A DNA stretch of 64,000 bases from Euryodendron excelsum (taxonomy: Eukaryota > Streptophyta > Magnoliopsida > Ericales > Pentaphylacaceae). The notes below the pieces were generated by a model. The model worked only from the letters and a program-made list of their open reading frames with translations, was not told the origin of the DNA and searched no databases. A program made the translations under genes and the position numbers. How positions within the stretch are numbered: position 1 is the first letter of the stretch; each line of letters opens with the position of its first letter. Positions 1 through 12,215 of the stretch are shown here, one piece after another. The stretch spans positions 10,682,001 to 10,746,000 of the forward strand of contig CM065399.1 of the NCBI GenBank assembly GCA_033060915.1, read 5' to 3'.

Positions 1-620
1 TTGGGTGGCCTTGGGTGATCGGGAAAGAAGCATAGTTCATCATACGATGTCCCACTGAAGGCGTCATGACCTTGCAGGCTGTGCAGGAACTCTTCTAACC
101 CCTGTACCTTGAGATCGAGAGGATCTAGGTTTTCCTTCTTTGATGTAGCAATCAATAGGATGGTTTTGGGGTTGTCTTCTTCTCCTTCCTCAATGTGCAC
201 CGCTTTGGGAAGTTTCTTATTCTTCCCCGTATTGTTAGTTCGCAGGACAACCCTTGGCGGGGTAGCTTCGGTATCTTTGGGGTGGGACATTGAGGCTAAT
301 GGATTCCCGACAGGTTCTTTAAAGGCCATCAATTGTACGAGCTTGAACATCTCATCTATTTTTGCCTTCATCTCATTCACTTCCTCCCGTGTCACCGAGT
401 TGTTATGTTGATCAGGGGTGTTGCCTTCACTTGTATTTGTTCTACTCGTTGTCGGGTAAAGACTGGTGTTTGGAGTACAGAAAGCACTCGTGTTCCTCTT
501 TTTCCTTTCCTGGGAGCAATGATGACCTAAAATGCAAGCAGTCTCACTAAAAACTATTGCTAATCTTTTGATGAGACGAGGGGGGAATAGAAAATAAAGA
601 AAAACAAAAAAAAAGGGATA
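1..620 (-). pseudogene. gag: Element A: start of a Tat/Ogre-type gag (partial)
   Basis: Read on the - strand, this stretch encodes the beginning of a gag-like polyprotein that runs off the left edge of the window. Recognisable pieces are a charged segment (EEVNEMKAKIDEMFKLV), a proline/glutamate-rich linker and the motif SYDELCFFPDHP. The same order occurs in the gag of element C at 18.5-18.9 kb, so the two support each other. The extreme N-terminus changes frame near 410-480, so the copy is probably broken. Gag would form the RNA-packaging particle of the retrotransposon. The leader and LTR of the same element follow at higher coordinates. Assignment to Tat/Ogre rests on the C copy and on the primer binding site. 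Confidence 0.6.
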
Positions 621-2042
621 ATATTTTAAGTTCTAGATTTCAAAGATTTTATGCAATGCATGACCTAGGGATGCCCCTGCCTTTTGAGGGGAACTAAGTA
701 TGATGCTTTGGCTCAAACTTTGGAGATAGAGCCGTGCCCCTGTTATGCAATACCATACCTGCCCCTGTAATTCATCCATCCATACATTCATTCATTTGAC
801 AGCAATAGCAATTTTATTGAGATGAATTCTCTTTGTACATAGAATTTTTTAAAAATACATTAAAATGGGGAGGGGGAACTTCTTCCTTGGGACTTCTGCC
901 TATTCTATCTTTACATTTGCGATCCTAAACTACTCTTGAGTCTTCGGATTCGCCTTCTTGGATGAAAGTTGGTGAGAGATCTTGATTTTGAATTGTCCCT
1001 TCGTCTTCTTGGCAGCCCTACCTCTGTGAGCGAAGAGGGATTAGGGCCCCTCTTCTTGAGATTACTTTGATGCATGTCATGAATCCTTAGGGTCTCTTGG
1101 TACCCTTAAGAGTTTTGGTCGGCTTAATTTAAGCGAGAAGGTCTCTGGGCCTTTCTCTGGGGGTTAATTAGATGCATGGAGATGCAATGACTTGACTTAC
1201 TTTGGAAACTCTTATCTTAGAATGAATACAGATGCATGAGCAGTTATGATGCGAAAAGATATATACATAACATAATGATGAAGATTAAGTAGCATAACAG
1301 CAAGAATTGAACAAAAAATAAAGGAAAGTAAAGCGATCGCCCTTTCCTCCTTAGTTTTGAAATTGATGCTCGTGTCCTAAATTCGGCAGAGGTACAGTTA
1401 TGCATGGTGTGCTACATGAGCATGAGGTTGGGGGTTTACTAATGCTTCCTAGAAAGCTCGGTTCCCAAACCTTCAAACCTCCGGCGTCCACCCCCGAAAA
1501 GGTGAACTCCATTTTTGGTTGGTGGTTCGAGTGGGGGAACTATCAAGAGACCGTAGACTAAGAAACTGATACAGGATCCGGCCACAATCAATATACTATT
1601 CCCCCTTCTATCTAGAAGGGTAGTAACCAGGTAATATATGCAAGATGCAAATACAAGTGAGCACACCAAGTGTGTGTGGAGTTTACGAAAATGAAGGAAA
1701 GGGCCCAACAACACACATCACATCCTGTTCATTCATCACATACATGGCAGTTAATTATGACATAAAATAAAATATGAACAAGGGTCCACCTACAAAAGAA
1801 AAATATAAAGAGTTAGTAACTTTTTGAAAAACTCAATACAAGATAAAATGGATGGTTAATGCAATAGCATGAATGTAAGTAATGAATGCAAGTGATGACA
1901 CTTGTTTGAAAATTATGATTTTAAAAAACTTTTTGAGAACCTAGAAAAATTTTGAAAAGTGGATAAAACTGAACAGAGTAACTGGGGATTCTGGGAGAGA
2001 GAAGGGTGAAGAGACATGATAATGGCCTAACCCTCTAAGTTT
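621..2042 (-). mobile_element. Element A: untranslated leader between PBS and gag
   Basis: This 1.4-kb region lies between the primer binding site and gag of element A. It matches the leaders of B (about 6.9-8.2 kb, same strand) and C (17.0-18.4 kb, opposite strand), including the phrase CTTCTA..TAGAAGGG and a short purine-rich block near 840-880. A reading frame of about 50 codons (LVTTLLDRRGNSILIV...) at 1500-1650 is also open in the other two leaders. Nothing else coding is supported. Confidence 0.65.
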
Positions 2043-2059
2043 TCCCAGTGGAGTCGCCA
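2043..2059 (-). other. Primer binding site of element A (tRNA-Arg type)
   Basis: On the - strand it reads TGGCGACTCCACTGGGA, two bases inside the LTR end. The 3' end of plant tRNA-Arg(ACG), CAGCGGAGTCG plus CCA, would pair with TGGCGACTCCGCTG, one mismatch from this copy. Ogre/Tat elements are known to use tRNA-Arg. Confidence 0.75.
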
Positions 2060-5000
2060 GCTGTCGCACCCCCATTTTTAACCAAGTCCTTTCGGCTCGG
2101 CAAAAAGCACAGAACTCTATCATTAGAATTCATCCTCCTAGAAGGAAGAGTGCGACTAGGTTTAAACTTCAAATTGATTTCATTAAGGGCTTTTTTTGTT
2201 TTAGAAACATAGGAGCCACCACCTAACTTGATTAAGGTGAGTTAGGTCACCTAAAACCAAGTATAATCCGAAGATCAAACTTAGGATTTTTGAAAAAGGT
2301 TTTGAAAAATCTCCTTAAGAGAGGATTTTTAAGAAAATAGGTTATTTGGCAACCTTTAGAAAGTTTTAAGGCCTTTTTTAAAATAACTCTATTTTGGTCA
2401 TTCGAAACAGAAATCTATGATCCGGGGATTGGTTCCATGTAGGGAAGATATCCTAAGATCATCACCCTAACATGCCCTTTCAGTACCTATATGTCTAATC
2501 ACCCTTTATTTAGTTACTATAATAACTGGTTACCATTATCCACTTAATATCCACTTTAGAGTCTTGAAAACAAGGTTTAGTCATTACTTTTTGGATGAAT
2601 GATACATAATGCAAGTTTGGAGGGAAAATGTTTGAAAACATGGAAGCTTTGAAGAATTTTGAAACAAGGATCTTGACTTGATAGAGAGTTTTAAAAAAAG
2701 ACTTGAGTTGAAATAAGAGTGATGACCGCACTATTTTAGGTTGCCAACATATCTCATTTGGTGAGAATCAGGTCATTCATAGTTCGAGCAAGAGCTCGAT
2801 AGAAAATAGGCGCATTAGAGCCTTTGGTATGTTTTGAAGACACATTGAGGTCTTTGGAGAGATGTGAAGACACTTTGTGGTCTTTGAAAAAAATGATTTG
2901 AGAATTCTGATTTGAAGTATGATGTTGAAGTGTTTTTGGAATAGAACTTGAAGGTTTTTGAAAATTGCTTTTGAAATAAGGTTAGAAGTGTTTTGAAATA
3001 TTTTTGAAACTACTCGAGGAAGTTTTGGAAGTGCATTGAAATAACTCAAGAGAGTTTTGAAAATGTTTTGAAGTCTTGTTTTGAAAAGCTTGGAGGTAGG
3101 ATTTTGAACTGTTTTGATAAACTTGTCTTCGAAAAGCTTTTAAAAGTGGTTTTTGAAAACACCTAGGGCTTTAGAACCCTAATATGGACAAACTTGGAGG
3201 TTGTACTTAATATATCACCTTCCCTTGGAATCCCAACCATAAAGGATTAAGGACACTTTTAGGGTTGTGAGTTTTTGGAAACATTTTGAAAATAGTTTTT
3301 GGGAAACGTTAAGTGTCTAGCCATTTTAGATGAAAGAAGTTTAAGAGAACCTCTTGGAAGCATTTTCTTGAGGGTAGCGAATGGAAGCATTTGAAAAGAG
3401 TGCAGAGTAGATTTTGGAAATCTCAAGAGAGTGGGATGTTTTGGGAAATATGTTATCTAAGAGGTTTTTGTAATTGAAAAGGGTTTGAAAAGAGGTCTTT
3501 GAGTTAGGACCTTGAAACTTACTAACCTTGGTTAGGTCGAACTAGGGTTAGGGTGACCTAAGGTTAACTAATTTAGGGTTAGGTTAGCCTGGCGTTAAGG
3601 TGACCTAGGGTTAACTAATCTTGGATTGGATTGACCTAGGGTTAACTAACTAGAGTTAGGTTAACCTACGGTGACCTAGGGTTAACTAACTTGGGTTGGA
3701 TTAACCTAGGGTTAGACAATTAGGTTCAAGTTAACCTTGGGTTGGATTGAACTATGGTTAACTAATTAGGGTTGGTCTTCTTAGGGTTAACTAGCTATGG
3801 TTAGGTTAACCTAGGGTTTGGTTGACATAAGGTTGGATAACTGGGTTAAGTTAACCTAGGGTTGGAAGGTGGTCTTATGCATTTTTTTAAAGGGGCTTCG
3901 GAAAACAAATCATGTTATGCAAAGGACTCTTGTGAACAAACCTTTTGAAGAACATTTCCATGAAAATTGACTCTAGTCAAGTATACGGTTTATATGGTTA
4001 ATGTTTGAAAACCATTCCAAAGAAGGTTTCTTTTAGGACCATTATAACCCTTATCTTGAAAAGAGTAGGAACATTGAAAACCAACATAATAATGATAACT
4101 TTTGAAAAATCATTTTTAATGCAAAGATGGAGAGGATGAACTTTGAAAACCATGTTTAAGAAGGAAGCTTTGAAAATCATTTTTAAAGGAAACCATTCTA
4201 ACAAGATAGGATTCACATGGCTAATGTAAAGGGAGAACACTCAAGAGAGAGTTTCATGGGGCCATTCCAATCACTAAAATTGAGAGAATAGAAACCTTAG
4301 AAATCAAAAAGCTTGAAAACCCTTTTTATGGAAGTTGGAATGTATGGATGCAAAAAATGTGAGTTAGGGTTAATGGGGAGCTTTTCTAAGGCATGAGTTC
4401 TTAAGGTCTCATTCTAAGCTTCAAGGGACCAACTCTTATAACCACTTTGAAGGGACCATTAGAATAAAGAACTTGAAAATGACATGGAAATGGGAATAGT
4501 ACAAGTTTTGAAAAACCATGGTGATAAACATGAAAATAAAGCCAAGCATACAAACCATGAACAAGATAGTCATATGCAAAGAATGTCATGACTTCATATA
4601 AGGCTAGAGGCTACACCACATAATCAAGGGACTCCAAGATCATACCATCTTAAAGTAGGTTAGTCAGAGATCCCCCTACACAGTGCCTCTCACTAGCTTT
4701 CCTCTAGGCATGAGTTAGGAGCTCACTTGTCTCAAGCATGAAAGAATGGGGGGTAGAAGATGGGGATTAAAATAGAAGAAAATCCAAGTAGGTTAGGAGG
4801 AAGAAGCAAGAGGGGGATGAAAAAATATAAAAGGAAATACCACCTTTTACCTTCAAACACTCTCAAACTTCATTAAATGCTTGGACTTGATCTTGGATGG
4901 ACTTGCAAAGGGCTAGAATAAGGTCTTTTATGGCATAGAGGGCCTTGTAGGTGAGGTGTATGGGTTAGAATGAGGTGAACTATAGCCTAAGTGTTTGGAT

Positions 5001-5094
5001 AGAGGAGTATATGAAGGGTTTCGAATTTCTAGAGTTGTTTGTGCAGAGTTTTGCCATAATTTTTTATTCTGAAATATGCAAAGGGGGAGGCCTG

Positions 5095-5102
5095 TATTTA
5101 TA
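5095..5102 (-). promoter_or_regulatory. TATA box in LTR A
   Basis: TATAAATA on the - strand, at the same relative place as the TATA boxes of the other LTR copies, about 3 kb from the PBS-side end of the LTR. Confidence 0.55.
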
Positions 5103-5478
5103 GGCAATTCTTGAGAGACCTGGAGCATATAGTACATGCGCCTGGGAAAAATTTGCTCTAGCGTGTGTGCTACATGCGCTAGTACTGTTCCATTAGCAGA
5201 ATGCCACGTGGCACTAATTGTACTGGCTAAATCTTAAGGCCTATATAAAGTTTGATGAATGTGATCAAAATCTAGGTGCATGTAGCATACGCTCCATCAC
5301 TAGGAGTGTTCGTTTAAACTTTGTCTTGATAATTGTGTCATTCGGGAAGGTTTCAGAGGAATCGATTGCATCCATGGCATTCTCCTCGGGTTTCTCGTGA
5401 ACTTTTAAGTTTTTGAAAAGTCTAAACAGTGTTGGGAAGTGTGAGATATCATCTTGCGAAGTGTGCATGAAATCGTAT

Positions 5479-5905
5479 TTTGGTGGAGCGTCTGTGATAC
5501 GCTCCGTTGGGGTTCAAAAGTAACTGTTTGTGTGCCGCATGATCGAGGCCTTTGGGAAACGATCTCTCCGATCAGACCATACCGATGGAAAGTACTTTGA
5601 AAATACTTTCAAGAATTTCCTAATTTACGCATTTCTTAAGTCGTTTGACGGTGCGTTGTAATCAAGGAATCGAAGAAAAAGTCAATCTTGGCTGAGCATT
5701 TGTGAGACGCTCCAGGGGTTGCTGAAAGTAGCAGTTTTTGAGTCACGCGATGAGGGGCTTTTAAAAGCAATCTATCCGATCGATCCGTATCGATGGAAAG
5801 ACCTATGAACGAGCTTTTGAGAATTTTCTAGTTTACGCATTTCTCGAGTCGTTTGACGATGCGTTATAATCAAGGAATCGAGAGAAATGACAATCTTAGC
5901 AGAGC
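5479..5905. repeat. Two ~200-bp tandem units in the distal part of LTR A
   Basis: Both units contain the sequence around GAGCGTCTG, a core reading CGATGGAAAG, then TTTACGCATTTCT and GTCGTTTGACG, then AATCAAGGAATCGA. They are imperfect and lie head to tail. I do not see this unit in LTRs B-F, so it marks a separate subfamily or an acquired U3 module. Confidence 0.65.
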
Positions 5906-6895
5906 GTCTGCGAAACGCGCCAGGGAAACTTTCGTTGAGTCGAGGGTATTTAGTGTCTTAAGGTCCTCCTTAAGTTAAACATGGATATATGACAAGGCCT
6001 GCCGTTCAGTATTCTAGGACCAGTGTAGTTTCGGGGTGCGTTGGGTCGCCAAGGGCAAAATGGTCATTTTAATCGAGTTCAGTTGAGAAAGGTCAAGAAT
6101 GGACCGGAGTGTTATGTTAAGCGTGCCAGGTCATTTAGGGATGATCCCAAAAGAGTTTTTCATTATTTGGTGGGGTTTATGCTGTGTTAAGGTATCTAGG
6201 GGTAAAACAATCATTTTAACCAGAGTTAGCCGAAATAGGACTGGAACTGGACAGAATGGCGTGTTGAGTACTCCTAACTGCTTAGTAACACTTTGGAAAG
6301 GTAGACCTACCATCTTAAGGGATTTTAAACTTTCTCAGGACGTGCCTAAAGGCCCAAAGGGCAAGTTTGGTCATTTTTCACTGAGTCAAACTAGCAGGCG
6401 CTGGTGTTAACCTAGGTGTTGGTTCCTGAGACTGCCCGATCTCGAAAAACTGCCTGTGCTGTGTTGGTCCCTGAGATCACCCGATCTTAGAGAGCTACCT
6501 GTAGGGTGGTGTTAGTTTCTGAGAACACCTGGTCTCAAAAAGCTACTTGTGAGGGTGGTATTAGTCTTCGAGAATGCCTAGTCTCAGAGAACTACCAAAT
6601 GACGGACATTCTACATTGGCGGGCTAGCAGGCGCTAAAAGTAAACCGTCCAGAATTTGATAAGGTGTTGGTCCCCGAGACCGCCCGATCTCAAGTAGCCA
6701 CCTAGATGACGTTAGTTCTCGAGACTACCTGGTCTTAGAAATCTATCTAGAATGCCTAAGGGCATGATGGTATTTATGGCTTCAGTTGGGCCTTGTGGGT
6801 CCGAGAAGTGACTAGTTGACTGGATTGGAGTTTGAAAGGCCTATCTTAGGCTTGCACATACTGTGAGGTTTAAAAACTGGATCCAGATTGAGAAC

Positions 6896-8185
6896 ATACA
6901 TTCATCCATTCATTCATTCATAAATAGTAGAGGAGTACATTGAACTTTGAGTTTAAAATACAAGAAAATCGAAGTACATTTTAATAGGGGCAGAGGGAAC
7001 ACTTTCCTTAGGACTTTCACCTATTTACTTTTACATTTGAGATCCTAAACTACTCTTGAGTCTTCGAATTTGCCTTCTTTACATTTGATGTTGAGGAGGT
7101 CATTGAGAGACCTTGTTGTTTGATTGCCCCTTGTCTTCTTGGCAAACCTTTCTCTGTGAGCATAGAAGGATTGGGACCCCTCTTTATGGAATGACTTAGG
7201 ATGTATGTCATGATTCCTTAGGTTTACATGGGGACCCTTAGGGTTTTGGTGGGTTTAATGCAAAGGAGAGTGAACTTGATGTCACTCTCTTTAGGTTGAT
7301 CATATACATGAAAATGCAGTGAGTTACTTTAAGTCACTTTTGGAACTCCTATTTTGACATAGAATATTGAATGCATGAACATATATGTATAGAGTAGAAA
7401 AAGAGATAATGCAATTTGTAAAGTAAACATGGATGCATAAGCAGTTATACAAGTATTATAACAACAGAAATTTAGACAAGGATAAAGGAAAGTAAAGTAG
7501 TCGCCCTTTCCTCCATGATTTTTGAAATTGACATGCGTGTCTTAAATCCAACAAAGGTTCAACTATGCATGGTTTCTATATAAGCATGAGGTTGAGGGTT
7601 TACTAATGCTTCCTAAGAAGGCTCGGTTCTTAGATCTTCAAATCTAGGACCACTCACTGAGGTGGTGCCATTATAGATTGGTGATTCAAGCGGGAGAACC
7701 ATCAAGAGGTCATAGGCTAAGAAACTGACACAGTATCTGCCCACAACCAATATATCGTTTCCCCTTCTAACTAGAAGGGACGTAACTAGGTAAAGAATGC
7801 AAGTATGCAAATGCAAGTGCATAGTACAGTGTGTGTGAGGAATTTTTGAAAAACGAAGGAAAGGGCCCAACAACTCTCATCCATCCTGTCCATTCCATCA
7901 TATTCATTCATGACATACATGGCAATTAATATGATATAAAATAAAATTTGAACAAAGGTCCACCTACAAAAATAAAAATGTAAAAAATCAATACTTGAAT
8001 GACAAACTTGATGCAAAATAGAATACTTGAACATAAATATAATGCAAACAATGACATGTTTTTTAAACCAGCTTTGAAAAGTTTGATTTTGAAAATTTTA
8101 AGTGGATAAAATTGGACAAGTTCATTGAAGACTCTAGATGAGTGAAAGGTGAAAAGACATAATAATGGCCTAACCCTCTAAGCAT
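6896..8185 (-). mobile_element. Element B: leader (truncated internal region)
   Basis: Homologous on the - strand to the leader of element A and, inverted, to that of C. It ends abruptly near 6896, before gag is reached, and is fused there to the distal part of LTR A. The short leader frame (LVTSLLVRRGNDILVV...) is open at about 7640-7800. Gag, pol and the 3' LTR of B are absent, so B is a deletion remnant. Confidence 0.65.
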
Positions 8186-8202
8186 TCCTAACAGAGTCGC
8201 CA
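8186..8202 (-). other. Primer binding site of element B
   Basis: The - strand reads TGGCGACTCTGTTAGGA, the same tRNA-Arg-type site as in A and C with a few changes, two bases from the LTR end. Confidence 0.7.
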
Positions 8203-8204
8203 GC

Positions 8205-11200
8205 TATCGCGCCCCGATTTTTTGCACTCGAGGGAAATAAACACAAATGGAAAAAACACAGTACTCTCTCATTAGAACTCATCCTCTTAGAAGGACGAGA
8301 GCAACTAGGTTTGAATTGAAAAAGATTTGACTAAGGGTTTTGGAAAAGGTTTTGGTGTTGCCACCTAACTTTGTTAAGGTGAGTTAAGTCATCTAAAGCT
8401 AAGTACAATATGAATATCACACTTAGAGTTTTTGAAAAAGGTATTGAAAACTTCCTTAAGAGAGAATTTTTAAAAAATAGGTTGTTTGGCAACCTTTGGA
8501 AAGTTTTATGCCCTTTTTTAAAATAACTTCATTTTGGTCTTTAAAAACAGTGATCTAGGTTCGGAAGTTGGTTATGGGTAGGGGAGATATCCTAAGATCA
8601 TCACTCTACCCTGCACTTGCAATACCTATATGTCTCTTCACCCTAGGTCCACTCATTTAGAATCTTCAATTGTCCATTGTCCAATTATATCCACTTTGAA
8701 AAGAACTTTAGAAAGAAGTTTGACATAATGCCTAGCATGCAAGTGCAAGGAAAGAATTTGATTTTGAAAAATAGATTTGAAAAGAAAGTTTGACTTTGAA
8801 AATAGATTATGGAATTGAAAATTTGAAGTTTGAAAGAACGTTTTAGAAATTGGAAACTTGAAATAGATTGTAGAATTGGAGATTTGAAAAAAGTTCTGAC
8901 TACACCCATGAGGGTTGCCTACGTATCTTTATTGGGAATCAGGTCAGTCGTAATTCGAACAAGAGTTCGATTGAAAATAGACACTTTTAGATTTTTAAAA
9001 AGCTTGATTTGAAAAAGCGGTTTAATTTGAACTTTGAATAGAAGATTCGAAATTGAAATTGGAATCGACTTTGATTTGAAATTCAACTTGAGAATTTGAA
9101 ATTGATTTTGATTTAAAAAGATCGAACTTGGACTTGATTTGGAAATATTGAGATTTTGAAAATATCTTGACTTGAATTGAAGTTTGAAAAACAATCTTGG
9201 TTTGGAAAGGAGTTTTAGAAAGGAGTTGAAACTTCCTAATTTAATATTAGGGTTGAACTAGGGTTTAGCTTCCTAGGGTGTAGGTAACCTAGGGTTAAAA
9301 CATGTACTTGAATTAGAAAGGTTCAATTTAGACTTTAAAAGTTTGATTTTGGAAAGTTGAATTTAGAAAAGGTTCGAATTAAGAAAGTTTTGAATTTAAG
9401 AAAGTTTAGACTTTAGAAAGGTTTGAGTTTTGAAAAGCTTTGAATTTGGAAAGATTGAAATTTAGGAAGGTTTGAAATTAGGAAAGGTTGGAATAGGAAA
9501 GATTTGAATTAAGCAAGATTTTATTCCTATTTCCTAAAGTAGAAGATTAGATTTTATTTTCAAAAATTAGATGATTTGATTTGGTTTCTAGAATTGAAAG
9601 ATTGGATCTAGTTTCCTAAATTGGAAGATTTGATTTGACTTAGAATTGGAAATGTTGAATTTTGGAAATCTATAATTTGGTGTAGAAGATAGTTTTTGGA
9701 AACCTACGATTTGAAGCAAAATAGAAAGTCATTATTTTAAAAAAGGGAACTAGGGTTTCCTAACCATGAAATCTAGGTCTTAAATTGGACTCCAAGATAA
9801 AGAGTTTTTAGACAGTGGATCTTTTGAAAAGAATTTCTAGGAAGTTTGAAGGGAGTTTTTAGAAAGTGGAATTTTGGAAAGAGCTTATGGAAAGAAGTTT
9901 GAAAAGAAAATTTGGAAAGGGGTTTGAATATGGACTTTTGAAATCTTTTGAATGTCTCACTTTTCAAAAATGATTCTAACCATAAAAAGATTAGAACCAT
10001 TTTAGGGATATGGTTTTAAAAACAACAAGGATTTAAAATGTGGACTATGATTATCACATTGAATATCACACTTTCCTAAAACAATCCTAACTATGGAATG
10101 GCTAGAATCATCTTAAGATTGCAGTTTTAATGAAAAACAATTTAGGATTTACACCAAAAATTTGGACCTTAATGGTCACAATGAATATAACACTTTCCTA
10201 AAACAACCCTAACTATGGAATGGCTAGAATTACTCTAGGAATGTGATTTTGAAAACAAGTTTGAAAAAGGAATTTTAAATGCAAGTTTTGAAAGAGAGTT
10301 TTGATGCAAGTTTTGGAAAACAACTTTGAAATACAATTTTGGATGAATGTATGAATATGATATACACAATGTAATAGGGTCGTGAACATACAAGGTTAGG
10401 CTTCACCACATAATCAAGGGGGCCGAACCCACACCATCAAGGGTTGAATTTGAAGAAAGCCCCCGACACGGTGACCTTCAACAATTCTTCTTAGACATGA
10501 ACAAGGGAGTCTCTTGTTTCAAGTATGCAAGAAAGGGAGGTAGAAGATGAGGAATTAAAATAGAAAAAAACCCAAGTGAGTTAAGAAGAAAAAGAGAGAT
10601 GGGGGAATTTACATAAAAGTAAATCGAAAGCCTACCTTGTCTTCTTCTTGCTTTGCTTGCTTTATTTAATTTACTTTACTTGAACTTTGGAACCTCGAAG
10701 TTACAACACCTTAAGTTTGCAATTAAGGCTTTGGAGGCTTGTGTCTAAGTGTATAGAGTCTATAGATGTTAGGGTTTAAGTGTATGAAGGCTAGGGCTTA
10801 AAAAGGCTAGAAAGGGCTAGCATTTGGAAAGAATTTGAGCTCTAAACTTCAAGAAATAGAGTTTTTGGACTGAGTTTGCAAACCCTTTTCACGCAGGGGG
10901 ATGGTCTGTATTTATAGGAAACTAAATGACCTAGCGTTTGTTGTAGTGTCGCTAGGGCAAAATTCTCATTGGCGCTACTCCTAGTGGTACCAAGCCATTT
11001 ATTGGCTTGGCACTACTATGAGTGGCGCCAACCACTTAGGAAAGTTTTTAGAATAATAAGAAACGTATCTTTTGACCCTTGGTATGCAAGGCAAAAGATT
11101 TGGGCAAAACAATCATTTTGCACCAGGTTTGCCAGAATAGACTTGGAATGATCCAGAAAGGTATTGGAAGGTTAAGAATAATATTAGAAGCATTCTCGGG

Positions 11201-12215
11201 AGGTAACTGGTTTGATACCCAGAGCCGATATGGTTCCTATAGGTAGTCGGATACCTTGGGGCGACACAATCATTTTGATCGAATGGTCTCGAAATTGGTT
11301 CAGAACCGACTGGAAGGCACTTGAACATGCCAGATTGTCCTTGGGACAATCTTGGAAGGGTGGACTTACCGCTTTGAGGGCTTAGGTACTTTCTTGAGAT
11401 GCGTGTCAAAAAAAGCCCAAAGGTCAATTTGGTCATTTTTCACCAGAGTAGGCTAGCAAGCACTGGTGTTGATCCGGGTTTGGAGTGTTTCTGTCACTCT
11501 GATGGTGTGTGATGAGTTAGTTTCCAAAGGTATCTTATCCTTTGGTAAACGTGTCACAGTCAAGTGGCGAGCTTGGTCCCGTGACATAGGAGTTTTGTTG
11601 GCAATTCCTAATGTTGACCTATTTGTGAGTGTTTTTATTACTCTGACGGTTGCGATGTTTACGAGTGTCTCCTTCACTCTGATAGAGTGCGTTCATTATA
11701 AAGACTACCTGATCTAGGGAAGCTACTAGATGGACTTATCATCTAAGGGATCAACTTTCTCGAAAGACGTGTCGAATAACAAACATTCTGCATTAGCGAG
11801 CTAGCAAGTGCCAAAAGTAAACCATTCTACCATCTCAAGGACTTGGGTTCCATCTCGGTCGAGAAGTTTGAAGCGATTTACTGTTCTAGATGAACTTACC
11901 ATTTGAGGAATCAATTTTCTCGAAAGACATGTCGAATTGAGTTTGATTGGTCTGGATTGGAATTGAAACTAGAATTAAGGTTAAAATAGGGACTTACCAT
12001 CTTTAAAAAGACGTGCCAACTGGAAATGAACCGAGCAATGCCCTAAGGGCATTTTTGGTCATTTTGCCTCTATTGGGCCTGATGAGCCCGCAAAACGATT
12101 GATTAACTGGATTAAGTCTGAAAAAATGGTTTGGACTTAAATATATCTGTGTTGGCTTGAATGTGAGTCCGGTCGAGCCGGAGATTGTCAGCCGGGCAAA
12201 AATGGAGTGCTTACA
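8205..12215 (-). mobile_element. Element B: 5' LTR
   Basis: A complete but worn LTR of about 4.0 kb on the - strand. The PBS-side end is TATCGCGCC (the first G mutated) and the far end is the family end AAAATGGAGTGCTTACA at 12199-12215. It contains a TATA box at 10909-10916, GGCGCC-type partial palindromes just upstream (10968-11035), a degenerate A/G-rich body (8.7-9.7 kb) and short repeats in the promoter-distal part. At 12216 it abuts the middle of another LTR of the same family in the opposite direction. Confidence 0.8.
10909..10916 (-). promoter_or_regulatory. TATA box in LTR B
   Basis: TATAAATA on the - strand. It is preceded upstream (higher coordinates) by GGCGCC-like inverted repeats, the arrangement seen in most other LTR copies. 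Confidence 0.6.

Larger units (their letters stand above)
2062..6895 (-). mobile_element. Element A: 5' LTR (far end truncated)
   Basis: This long terminal repeat on the - strand starts at the TGTCGCACC end next to the primer binding site. It contains a TATA box at 5095-5102, a degenerate A/G-rich repeat body (2.3-4.6 kb) and a CTAGGGTTA-rich patch (3.53-3.87 kb). The promoter-distal part differs from the other copies. It holds two ~200-bp tandem units at about 5479-5905 and lacks the GGCGCC palindromes, so A belongs to a diverged subfamily. The outer end, expected to read GTGCTTACA, is missing, and homology passes directly into the leader of element B near 6890-6905. The right boundary is approximate. 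Confidence 0.7.

Noticed and set aside
3530..3870. Interstitial telomere or chromosome end
   Set aside because: The words are degenerate, spaced irregularly, occur at the same LTR position in another copy, and are not TTTAGGG arrays.
11113..11717. Overlapping frames on both strands in LTR B (up to 107 codons)
   Set aside because: They lie in the promoter-distal LTR repeats and are not conserved as frames in the other copies.
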